From contig JAFQEV010000059.1 in the NCBI GenBank assembly GCA_017398825.1, positions 1 through 64,000 on the forward strand: DNA of 64,000 nucleotides, written 5' to 3'. The DNA is from Clostridia bacterium. GTDB lineage: Bacteria; Bacillota; Clostridia; Christensenellales; Borkfalkiaceae. Position 1 is the first letter of the stretch; each line of letters begins with the position of its first letter. The position numbers and the translations under genes are program-made. The notes under the pieces are model-generated. The model ran no database searches, was not told the origin of the DNA, and was given only the letters and a program-made list of their open reading frames with translations. Below are positions 1 through 6,966 of this stretch, one piece after another.

Positions 1-201
1 GCCGTAATCAGCCGAGTGCTTTGCGTAATCGTAAATTTTTGCCGAGTACAAAAGAGTTTTGGTAGGAACGCAACCTTCGTTTAAGCATACGCCACCGAGC
101 GCTCTCTCTTCAATAACTAAGGTTTTAAGACCTGCATGACCTGCGTGATCCGCTGCGTTATAACCGGCAGGACCGCCACCTAAAATAATTAAATCGTACA
201 T
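1..201 (-). CDS. lpdA: Dihydrolipoyl dehydrogenase (E3), N-terminal part
   Basis: Only the first 67 codons lie in the window; the gene runs off the left edge. Reading leftwards from the ATG at 201, the protein starts MYDLIILGGGPAGYNAA, the FAD-binding GxGxxG region, followed by GGVCLNEGCVPTK with the two redox cysteines of the lipoamide dehydrogenase family. It would reoxidise the lipoyl arm of a 2-oxoacid dehydrogenase complex using NAD+. It starts 11 bp after the E2 gene, and an AGGAG-like site precedes it, so E2 and E3 are one operon. E1 is not visible. Confidence is high despite truncation. Confidence 0.93.
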   Translation of the reverse strand, partial: MYDLIILGGGPAGYNAADHAGHAGLKTLVIEERALGGVCLNEGCVPTKTLLYSAKIYDYAKHSADYG

Positions 202-212
202 TTTATATCTCC

Positions 213-1535
213 TTACTTAGTGAGCAATAAGTCAAAGTTTTCAAGTGCAAAGCATACGTCTTTTAAGAACCTTGCTGCAGGAGCACCGTCAAGCGCTCTG
301 TGGTCGAACGTTAAAGATAAGCCCATTGCAGGATAGAACACGTCAACCCCGTTTACCTGTTTTACACGGCGAGTAATCGTACATACGCCAAGTATTGCAG
401 TCTGCGGAGGATTGATAACGGGAGTGAAAGATTCAACGCCCAAAGAACCGAGGTTAGTTACGGTAAAGGACGCACCCTTTAATAAGTCAGGGTTGATTTT
501 TCCGCTCTGCGCGTCTTTAATAACCGCCTTTGCTGCGATAGACATTTCATTGAGCGAAAGCTTGTCAGCATTAAACACGGTGGGAACGAGCAATCCTCTT
601 TCAGTATCAACTGCAACGCCTAAGTGAACGGAATTAAAATATCTCATCTTATCGTCAAGATAGTGAGCGTTTAAATCCTTGTGATTTTTAAGCACTCTTG
701 AAACGGCGTACAATACCATATCGTTTAAGGTTATGTTGTTAAGACCGAGCGCCTCAGCACCTGCCTTTAAGGACGCGCGCATAGCTTGGAGCTTAGTCGC
801 GTCAAACGATGCGTTAAGCGTAAGCTGAGCCATAGTAGAAAGAGATGCGTGCATTGATTTTGCAATAACCTTTCTAACGTTGGGAAGTTTAACGTCTTCA
901 TAATCGCATTCGGGAGCAGAGGTTGCGGATACGGGCGCGCTTGCAGGCTTATTGAGGTCACTAAGCATAACCTTGCCGTTGATGCCGGAGCCCTCAACGC
1001 TCTCGGTATAACCTTCCTTAGCAGCGGAGGAAACGGTTAAGCCCATATCTACGAGCTTTTGCACGTCTCTTTCAATTATTCTACCGTTAGGACCGGTGGG
1101 AACTGCCTTTAATAAATCAGCGTTAGTCTTGTCAGCTAAAAGCCTTGCTCTTGGCGAAATGGAGGTTGCCTGAATAGAAGATGCTACAGCCTCTACCTTT
1201 TCTTCAACCTTAACCTCTACCTTTTCCTCAGCCTTTGCCTCGGGTGCAGGAGCACTATCCTCTTCAGCCTTGGGAACGAACTCGGAAAAATCTTCGCCAT
1301 CGTTACCTATAACTAAAACGTTTTCAAGGCAGGGAACGTCATCTCCCTCCTCTCTAAAGATTGCTAAGATTTTGCCGGAAACGGGAGCGGGTTCGTCAAA
1401 GGACGACTTGTCCGTTTCATACGAGAATAAAACCTCGCCCTTTTCAACGGTATCGCCAACTTTCTTTTGAAAAGAGGTTATAACACAGCTTTCTACGCTC
1501 TGCCCTTGACGGGGCATTATTACAACAGTTGCCAT
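213..1535 (-). CDS. 2-oxoacid dehydrogenase acyltransferase (E2)
   Basis: The 440-residue E2 core of a pyruvate/acetoin/branched-chain type dehydrogenase complex transfers the acyl group from lipoyl to CoA. Residues 1-80 form a lipoyl domain with the lipoylated lysine at K43 (ETDKS). An Ala/Glu/Lys-rich linker follows (about 88-122), then a peripheral subunit-binding domain (about 126-162, SPRARLLA and GPNGRI). A second, shorter copy-like stretch lies at 170-195 (INGKVMLSDL). The catalytic domain ends with DHRALDG (H412, D416). It is followed directly by lpdA. Substrate cannot be assigned because E1 is outside the window. Start is preceded by AAGGAG. Confidence 0.93.
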   Translation of the reverse strand: MATVVIMPRQGQSVESCVITSFQKKVGDTVEKGEVLFSYETDKSSFDEPAPVSGKILAIFREEGDDVPCLENVLVIGNDGEDFSEFVPKAEEDSAPAPEAKAEEKVEVKVEEKVEAVASSIQATSISPRARLLADKTNADLLKAVPTGPNGRIIERDVQKLVDMGLTVSSAAKEGYTESVEGSGINGKVMLSDLNKPASAPVSATSAPECDYEDVKLPNVRKVIAKSMHASLSTMAQLTLNASFDATKLQAMRASLKAGAEALGLNNITLNDMVLYAVSRVLKNHKDLNAHYLDDKMRYFNSVHLGVAVDTERGLLVPTVFNADKLSLNEMSIAAKAVIKDAQSGKINPDLLKGASFTVTNLGSLGVESFTPVINPPQTAILGVCTITRRVKQVNGVDVFYPAMGLSLTFDHRALDGAPAARFLKDVCFALENFDLLLTK

Positions 1536-1563
1536 TTAATTTCTCCTTAAAATATGAATTTTG

Positions 1564-1584
1564 ACGTATTTATAATAAATACGT
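1564..1584. promoter_or_regulatory. Perfect palindrome in the leader of the E2-E3 operon
   Basis: Two 10-bp arms, ACGTATTTAT and its complement, are separated by one base. The palindrome lies about 10-30 bp downstream of the predicted transcription start and 29 bp upstream of the E2 start codon. This is a plausible operator for a dimeric regulator or a short leader hairpin; the regulator is unknown. Confidence 0.5.
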
Positions 1585-1600
1585 AAGTCTATACACGTCT

Positions 1601-1629
1601 ATTTTACAACTTTGAATTTTTATTGTCAA
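1601..1629 (-). promoter_or_regulatory. Sigma-A promoter of the E2-E3 operon
   Basis: On the minus strand TTGACA (1629-1624) and TAAAAT (1606-1601) are separated by exactly 17 bp. It is the only consensus-like promoter between the yfcC terminator and the E2 gene. Confidence 0.75.
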
Positions 1630-1662
1630 CACAAGTAACGAGATAATCTCAAATAAATAATA

Positions 1663-1685
1663 AAAAACGCCCTTCCGAGCGTTTT
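1663..1685 (-). terminator. Terminator of the YfcC-type transporter gene
   Basis: On the minus strand AACGC and GCGTT arms close around a GGAA-containing loop, followed by a run of T. It starts just after the transporter stop codon. Confidence 0.75.
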
Positions 1686-1686
1686 A

Positions 1687-3096
1687 TCAATACCCTACCC
1701 ATAAACCGAATAAAAGTATGAGCGAGGTTAATATTAAATTTGCGAGCTGGAACTTCCAGCAATACTTAAACCACGAGCCATAACTTACGTTTACAAGCCC
1801 CAAGCTTATAAGAAGAGCTGAGTTCGTTGGATAGAACACGTTTGAAAAGCCATCGCCAAACGCAAACGCAACGATGCTAAGTTGAGAAGATATGCCGAAT
1901 ATGCTTGCAATGGGAACGATTATAGGTATAAGCATAAACGCCTTTGCCGAGCCTGACGGGATAAAGAAGTTCATCACCAAAACGAGAAGATAGATAAGCA
2001 GTACCACCGCCCATTTAGGCATAACGCTTGCAAGCTTTACAACGCCGTATAAAACGGTATCTAAAATACCAGCCTCTTCCATAGTGTATTTGATAGAAGA
2101 CGCCATCATTATCATTAATACGGCTGGTAAAATGCTACTTACGCCTTTTATGAAACTCTTTCCAAGTTCCTTTGCCGTCATTCCCGATATCAAAGTTGAA
2201 CTAACGCCTGCAACTAAGAACATTACCGCAACTATTATCATAGTGTAATCTTGAATTGCAGGAATAAAGCCAGAACATAAAACAGCGCATATTCCAACGC
2301 CTAACACCGAAACGAAAACTACGGTTGCCTTATCCATTTTAACGTTTCTTTCAAACGCCGAAAACTCCTCGGTTTCTAAAACGGGTTTTTCAACCTTTTT
2401 AGCGTGCAAATATACAAAGCCGAAAAGTAAAAAATAAATGAGAACAAAGGATAAAATTCTCAACCATACGCCCGAGAACATAGGTAGCGATGCAAGCTGT
2501 TGCGCAACGCCTACGGTAAACGGGTTGCATATACCCGAGGCAAAACCACAGCCAACGGCAAGCAAACTCATACCTATACCGGTGAGCGCATTCCAACCTA
2601 AACTAATTGAGAGTGCTACGACAATAGGAACGAGCGGTACACACTCTTCAAACGAACCGACCATTGCGCCAAGCGCCATAAAGAATAAAATGATTATCGC
2701 CATAAGCCTATAGCGAACTTTATAAAATCGTGCGGTAAGGCGGGAAAGCATATAGCTTATAAGCCCACATTTGTCAAGCGCGGTAAATATTCCGCCTATT
2801 ACGAGGAGGAAAGCAATCACGGCAATGAGTGCACCGCTACCGCTTGCGCCAAGCACTAAAACGGGAGATAAAAGCCATTTCCAAAAGGGAATTCCACCTT
2901 CGATAAAGGTAAAACCGCCTGCTGTATCTATAACGGTATTGCCATTTTTATCAACTATGCGGTTATACGCGCCTGCAGGGATCACGAGCGTTAACACGTA
3001 CGTTGCAACCATTAGCGCAAATATTACGATAATTGCAATCAAAAAGGACTTTATACCTATGTTTAAATTTTGAGTCTTTTGCATTTGTTTAGTCAT
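1687..3096 (-). CDS. YfcC/DcuC-type basic amino-acid or dicarboxylate carrier
   Basis: A polytopic membrane protein of about 469 residues with some 12 hydrophobic segments. The start VLTLVIPAGAYNRI and the early LLVIGGIFTALDKCG resemble the YfcC family (C4-dicarboxylate anaerobic carrier superfamily), which moves small carboxylates or arginine/ornithine-like substrates; the substrate cannot be read here. A longer reading frame begins at 3114, but the promoter -10 box (3111-3106) lies inside that extension, so the ATG at 3096 (MTKQMQK) is the first possible start. No Shine-Dalgarno is present and the leader would be about 3 nt, suggesting a leaderless mRNA. Confidence 0.8.
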   Translation of the reverse strand: MTKQMQKTQNLNIGIKSFLIAIIVIFALMVATYVLTLVIPAGAYNRIVDKNGNTVIDTAGGFTFIEGGIPFWKWLLSPVLVLGASGSGALIAVIAFLLVIGGIFTALDKCGLISYMLSRLTARFYKVRYRLMAIIILFFMALGAMVGSFEECVPLVPIVVALSISLGWNALTGIGMSLLAVGCGFASGICNPFTVGVAQQLASLPMFSGVWLRILSFVLIYFLLFGFVYLHAKKVEKPVLETEEFSAFERNVKMDKATVVFVSVLGVGICAVLCSGFIPAIQDYTMIIVAVMFLVAGVSSTLISGMTAKELGKSFIKGVSSILPAVLMIMMASSIKYTMEEAGILDTVLYGVVKLASVMPKWAVVLLIYLLVLVMNFFIPSGSAKAFMLIPIIVPIASIFGISSQLSIVAFAFGDGFSNVFYPTNSALLISLGLVNVSYGSWFKYCWKFQLANLILTSLILLFGLWVGY

Positions 3097-3105
3097 AACG
3101 GATAT

Positions 3106-3134
3106 ACTATACAAAAACTTGTAATTTTTGTCAA
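3106..3134 (-). promoter_or_regulatory. Promoter of the YfcC-type gene, leaderless arrangement
   Basis: TTGACA (3134-3129), a 17-bp spacer and TATAGT (3111-3106) on the minus strand. The predicted start of transcription, near 3099, lies about 3 nt before the ATG at 3096. Confidence 0.75.
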
Positions 3135-3136
3135 TC

Positions 3137-3160
3137 GAAAACGCCCCGACGGGCGTTTTC
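3137..3160 (-). terminator. Terminator after the SGNH hydrolase gene
   Basis: GAAAACGCCC and GGGCGTTTTC arms around a short loop, a strong symmetric hairpin directly behind the stop codon at 3161. It abuts the promoter of the next gene. Confidence 0.85.
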
Positions 3161-3877
3161 TCAAACGTTTAATAAACGCTTTAATACAGGCTTTATCTGT
3201 TCTACTACTAAAAGATATCCCTCGTGTGTAAAGTGGCCACCATCTATCGTCAGCCCGTCGTATACCTCGCCCGTTTTTTCATTAAATAGCGGAGTAAAAA
3301 GGTCAACGAACTCATAGCCGTATTCGGCGGCGTATTTTTTTATTCTCACGTTGTTGTAACACGCAATTTGATTTCTACTACCCCAAAGCTCCCCACCCAT
3401 AGCGGATAAGGAGCAAAGAACAATTTTCGTTTGCGGTAAGTTTTGTTTAAAACCTTTTAAAAGGTTTTCATAATTATCAAACATACTTTCAATGTTGTTA
3501 GCGCCTATTAGCATAACTATAACTTTAGGCTTTAAATCGTAAACGGAAAGTTCGAGGCGGTTTTCCACGTCAAAAGTAGTATCACCACCTATACCGCGAT
3601 TTGACGTTACAAATTCCGGATAATACTTATTAACGTCGCACATATCAGTTAGACTATCGCCTAAAAAAGCAACGTCGACCTCGTAATCATCAAATTCCTC
3701 GTTTTCACGCTCGTACACGGCAAACTTTGCATCTCGATATTGCTTAACTGCTTGTTTATGATCTTCACGCTCTCTATATTCGGGAATTATTTTTACAAAC
3801 AGCACTACTAAGAAAGCTATAATACAAAGTATTAAAACAGCCGTTATAACTATAAAAAGTTTCTTTTTTTTACTCAT
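3161..3877 (-). CDS. Membrane-anchored SGNH/GDSL hydrolase
   Basis: A 238-residue protein with a basic N terminus and one membrane segment (about residues 7-28), then an extracytoplasmic SGNH esterase domain. Block I is FLGDSLTD with the nucleophile serine. NRGIGGDT gives the block II glycine, IGANN block III and DGGHFTHEGY the catalytic Asp-x-x-His. Such enzymes remove acyl or acetyl groups from lipids or cell-wall glycans; the substrate is unknown. The start is set at 3877 because AGGTGA lies at proper distance before that ATG; it overlaps the end of the upstream phosphoesterase gene by 8 nt, so the two are translationally coupled. Confidence 0.82.
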   Translation of the reverse strand: MSKKKKLFIVITAVLILCIIAFLVVLFVKIIPEYREREDHKQAVKQYRDAKFAVYERENEEFDDYEVDVAFLGDSLTDMCDVNKYYPEFVTSNRGIGGDTTFDVENRLELSVYDLKPKVIVMLIGANNIESMFDNYENLLKGFKQNLPQTKIVLCSLSAMGGELWGSRNQIACYNNVRIKKYAAEYGYEFVDLFTPLFNEKTGEVYDGLTIDGGHFTHEGYLLVVEQIKPVLKRLLNV

Positions 3878-4712
3878 AAACTTCACCTATTACGTATTTA
3901 TTAATACTACCTGTTATACCTTGCGAAGAAATAACTTGCGGAATACCGCTATCTAAACTACTCTCAAGGTTAAAATGCAAGTGTCCGCACGTAACCATTA
4001 TTACAGTATCGCTATTTTTATTGATTACATCAATAAACTCAAGGGTTTCAGCGGTGGAATTATCGTTGTTTAGACGAAAATACTCACCTAATTTTTCAAC
4101 TTTTTGGCGGTTGCTATCACACAAAATAGGAACGTGCATTGCAACTATAACATTCTTGTTAAGACTTAGATTTTCCTTTAAAAACTCAAGCTGAGATTTT
4201 GTAATTATGCGTTCTTCATTGTTAAAGCCTAAAATTAAAAGGTCGCCAAGGTCAATTTTTTGCGTGGGATTTTTTGCAATAAACCCCTCGGGGAGTTCTC
4301 CACTTGGCTCGTGATTACCGCACACGTAAACATACGGCTTGTCAAGCGATTTTACGGCACTGTTAAGCGCGCGTAAATTAGCGCCTGACGTAACGTCTAA
4401 AATATCGCCAGCCATTATCACCGCATCGCCCTCTTTAGATAACGATATGAGATTTTTTAAATGTTCAAGCGGTGGAATTTGCTGAGCATCGCCATACGGC
4501 TCTTTATAAGCGTTAGCGTAATACTTCCTCATATTTTCCCAGCGCGGAGCTTGATAGATGGCAAACGCCCTTTCGCCATCTTGAGAAAATTCATCATACT
4601 CAGTTAAGTGCACGTCTGAAAACTGATATATGACCTTCTGCTTTACGCCCTTTGCTTTAAAATGATATTCGTAAACTATTAAGTTATTTTTTTTATCAAA
4701 ATAAGTTTTCAT
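3870..4712 (-). CDS. Calcineurin-like metallophosphoesterase
   Basis: A 280-residue cytoplasmic protein with the metallophosphoesterase signature blocks: SDVHLTE (D33, H35), AGDILDV, CGNHEP, MHVPI and CGHLH. These are the ligands of a two-metal centre that hydrolyses phosphate esters; the substrate is unknown. No signal peptide or membrane segment is seen. A TAAAAT -10 box ends only 6 nt before the ATG and no ribosome site fits between, so the mRNA is probably leaderless. It overlaps the downstream SGNH hydrolase start by 8 nt, making a two-gene operon. Confidence 0.85.
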   Translation of the reverse strand: MKTYFDKKNNLIVYEYHFKAKGVKQKVIYQFSDVHLTEYDEFSQDGERAFAIYQAPRWENMRKYYANAYKEPYGDAQQIPPLEHLKNLISLSKEGDAVIMAGDILDVTSGANLRALNSAVKSLDKPYVYVCGNHEPSGELPEGFIAKNPTQKIDLGDLLILGFNNEERIITKSQLEFLKENLSLNKNVIVAMHVPILCDSNRQKVEKLGEYFRLNNDNSTAETLEFIDVINKNSDTVIMVTCGHLHFNLESSLDSGIPQVISSQGITGSINKYVIGEVYE

Positions 4713-4718
4713 ATTCTC

Positions 4719-4746
4719 ATTTTATCATAAACTATTTTTATTGCAA
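4719..4746 (-). promoter_or_regulatory. Promoter of the phosphoesterase-SGNH operon
   Basis: TTGCAA (4746-4741), 16-bp spacer and TAAAAT (4724-4719) on the minus strand. The predicted start of transcription falls on the ATG at 4712. Confidence 0.6.
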
Positions 4747-4777
4747 TAAAAAAACGACTTTTACAAGCCGTTTTTTG
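4747..4777 (-). terminator. Terminator after the YwaF-like gene
   Basis: On the minus strand AAACGGCTT and AAGTCGTTT arms with a GTAA loop, flanked by T-runs. It lies just before the stop codon at 4791 in window coordinates. Confidence 0.8.
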
Positions 4778-4790
4778 TCTATATTTGATT

Positions 4791-5567
4791 TTATTTCTTT
4801 TTGCTGAGTTTATTTTTAAGCATAGGAATAAGATAGAACGCGTTAATCCAAACGCATAAAAATACCGTGTAAAGAATAACGTACGCAACGCTACCTAAAC
4901 CTAAAATTTCTTTTACTTCGTTGCCTTCGATAGGCATAAAATACAACGGGTCGGAAGAAAGGTCTAACAATAACTCCACTACCGCGTACACAAATATTAC
5001 AGCGAGCATGATGAGTTCTTTCATAAAGCCGTCTTTAAAAGTTTCCCTCTTATAACGGAAATCGCCTATCTTTAAAGTAAGGATAGTTATCGAGGTAATG
5101 AGCAATAACGCGTGCGTTGTTATAGAATACAAGTTTTCAAATAAGATATGCTTGTCGTTAAAACCAGCGGACGGATATGCAAAGAAAATTACCGCGCAAA
5201 GCAAAGCGTTGATAGCGGAAAAATTCCAAAGAGATTTCTTATTGAATATTCCTGAAATTATCAATAACCAACAGGAAATTGCACACCACGGTCTTGGAAC
5301 TAAAACGTATAAGAAGGAGTGGAAGTCAACAATCTCACCCTTTGTAATATTGATTATACGGCGTGCAAGCTCGAAAAATAGAATACATGCACTAAGTATT
5401 CTCACAACGCTACTGCGCGTTTTCTCATTCTTGTTTTTGAACAAAAACGTAAGAGTTAAAATAATAGCGATACTTAAACACAACGTAAATATGTGTGGAA
5501 ATTGCCATTGCCCGCTATAACTATCCCCTTCGGGATGATTACTGAAAAGCCAATCTTTAAAAGTCAT
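4791..5567 (-). CDS. Polytopic membrane protein, YwaF/TIGR02206-like
   Basis: A 258-residue integral membrane protein with about seven hydrophobic segments and a basic tail (KNKLSKKK). Size, segment number and spacing resemble the YwaF/TIGR02206 family of unknown function. The start has GGAG nine bases upstream. It stands alone, with its own terminator behind it and the tmRNA region before it. The family assignment is tentative because it rests on overall pattern rather than a signature motif. Confidence 0.6.
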   Translation of the reverse strand: MTFKDWLFSNHPEGDSYSGQWQFPHIFTLCLSIAIILTLTFLFKNKNEKTRSSVVRILSACILFFELARRIINITKGEIVDFHSFLYVLVPRPWCAISCWLLIISGIFNKKSLWNFSAINALLCAVIFFAYPSAGFNDKHILFENLYSITTHALLLITSITILTLKIGDFRYKRETFKDGFMKELIMLAVIFVYAVVELLLDLSSDPLYFMPIEGNEVKEILGLGSVAYVILYTVFLCVWINAFYLIPMLKNKLSKKK

Positions 5568-5786
5568 AATAATTCTCCATTTGTACTTATTTTGCTTATT
5601 TATCTATTATTTAAACATTGCGTAACTCTACCAAATGCGTTCTCGTTACGTACAATTTAATATACCCCTCGAATTTTAAATTGTCAATCGTTTTTCACAC
5701 AGTTTTCACATTTTGTTAGTTTAAAAATTTTTTATTGAGCAGAAGTTTGATTTGTGCACAAAAATTGCGTTTAAGTGAAAAACCAA

Positions 5787-5916
5787 CGGGAGTTTGCAAA
5801 AAATCTACTACGTATAAAAACCCTCGGCAAAGCGACGCTTACTGCGTTCGCTTGCAACGAACCAAGGTTCTCCTCCGCCATCTCCACCAACGAAAAAAGA
5901 CGCCTTTTGGGGCGTC
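5787..5916. repeat. Direct repeat downstream of tmRNA, copy 1
   Basis: About 130 bp, nearly identical to 5962-6090. Both copies contain, in plus orientation, the 17-bp string complementary to the tmRNA 3' end (here 5875-5891), followed by an A-run and a GACGCC/GGCGTC hairpin that reads as a terminator on the minus strand. The copies differ mainly near their left ends. Nothing else was recognised in the gene-free stretch 5568-5786. Confidence 0.85.
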
Positions 5917-5961
5917 AAATAGATAATGTAAAAAATTATATCACAGATTTAATTTTTTAGG

Positions 5962-6090
5962 CGGGAGTTTGCCGAAACCCTACTCCGTATGGAACCCTCG
6001 GCAAAGCGACGCTTACTGCGTTCGCTTGCAACGAACCAAGGTTCTCCTCCGCCATCTCCACCAACGAAAAAAGACGCCTTTGGGGGCGTC
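5962..6090. repeat. Direct repeat downstream of tmRNA, copy 2
   Basis: Second copy of the 130-bp unit, directly behind ssrA. Its segment 6049-6065 is a perfect 17-bp inverted match to the tmRNA 3' end and following bases (6096-6112), so read-through RNA could fold the tmRNA 3' end into a long stem enclosing the terminator. Confidence 0.85.
6064..6090 (-). terminator. tmRNA terminator
   Basis: On the minus strand GACGCC and GGCGTC arms (6090-6073) followed by six T. It lies 7 nt after the tmRNA CCA end and is duplicated at 5891-5916. Confidence 0.85.
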
Positions 6091-6097
6091 TATCCGT

Positions 6098-6447
6098 TGG
6101 TGGAGATGGCGGGAGTCGAACCCGCGTCTTACACGGATATTCACCGCTTTCTACGTACGTATTCAGCCTTTAATCCCTTGCATTGTATTTCGACTGACAA
6201 ACCTGCAATGCCGTGTGTTACTAAATAGTTAAGTTAAACCGCAACAAAAATCTAAAATAACGTCCCGCCTAAAAATGATACCTTACAAAGCCCGACGGTA
6301 AACCTTGCTCGGCAACTGCTTAGATTAAGCAGCGAATGCTAAACGATTATTGTCTGCATTTAAATTTAAATTGCCCCTTTTAACGAAGATGAGCTCTTCG
6401 GTACGCTTACGTATGCCTCACCGTATAATCAAATCCGGTACATCCCC
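6098..6447 (-). ncRNA. ssrA: Transfer-messenger RNA (tmRNA)
   Basis: A 350-nt one-piece tmRNA. The 5' end GGGGATGTACCGGATT and the 3' end with a T-arm (GGTTCGACTCCCG) and encoded CCA form the alanine-tRNA-like domain. The resume codon GCA is at about nucleotide 91 (6357-6355) and the encoded tag reads ADNNRLAFAA then TAA; with the charged alanine the full tag is AADNNRLAFAA. It rescues stalled ribosomes and marks nascent chains for proteolysis. It lies 20 bp behind smpB, whose product binds it. Small apparent ORFs on the plus strand here are artefacts of the tRNA-like part. Confidence 0.97.
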
Positions 6448-6467
6448 ATATTAAAGGCTAAAAGCCT

Positions 6468-6917
6468 TTAGATGTAATTTTTCAGCTCCCTTTCGGTTGA
6501 GCGCTTAATATCTCTTTGCTTAATGGTCTCCTTTTTATCATAGGTGTGTTTACCTTTGCAAAGCCCCATTTTAACCTTGCACAAACTACCCTCAAAATAA
6601 ACCTCGAGCGGAATAAGGGAGTAACCCTTTTCTTGAACCTTGCCAACAAGTTTGTTAATTTCGGCACGGCGAAGGAGCAGTTTTCTATCGCGCTTACTGT
6701 TTTTGGTGTTGTACGCGCCCGACTTATCGTATACGGCTATATGCATGTTTTTAACAAACACCTCGCCGTGTGCGATAAGACAAAAACTGTCTTTCAAATT
6801 TATATTGCCCGCTCTTATTGATTTTACTTCCGAACCCTCTAAAACGATACCACAAGGATAAGTATCTTCTATAAAGTATTCGTGGCGGGCTTGCCTATTT
6901 TCCGCTATCAATTTCAT
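6468..6917 (-). CDS. smpB: SsrA-binding protein SmpB
   Basis: A 149-residue small basic protein with the SmpB family motifs: ENRQARHEYFIEDTYPCGIVL near the N terminus, GSEVKSIRAGNINLKDSF, a basic central region (KRDRKLLLRRAEI), and a lysine/arginine-rich tail (KKETIKQRDIKRSTERE) that enters the decoding centre. It delivers alanyl-tmRNA to stalled ribosomes. It is placed between rnr and ssrA, the usual trans-translation cluster of Bacillota. Confidence 0.97.
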   Translation of the reverse strand: MKLIAENRQARHEYFIEDTYPCGIVLEGSEVKSIRAGNINLKDSFCLIAHGEVFVKNMHIAVYDKSGAYNTKNSKRDRKLLLRRAEINKLVGKVQEKGYSLIPLEVYFEGSLCKVKMGLCKGKHTYDKKETIKQRDIKRSTERELKNYI

Positions 6918-6966
6918 AGTATTATTATTTTATCAAAATATTTCCGTTTTATCAATTGTTTTTTTC

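Noticed and set aside
3097-3114. Longer start (MYSISV) for the YfcC-type gene
   Set aside because: The -10 box lies inside this extension, so it would not be in the mRNA.
5875-6065. tmRNA 3'-end copies as attachment sites of an integrated element
   Set aside because: The copies are in inverted orientation to ssrA, not direct as att cores would be, and no integrase or foreign genes lie between.
5735-6232. Small plus-strand ORFs of 60-87 codons around the tmRNA
   Set aside because: They run through the tmRNA tRNA-like domain and the duplicated unit; reading through a T-arm and CCA end gives typical spurious peptides such as MAGVEPAS.
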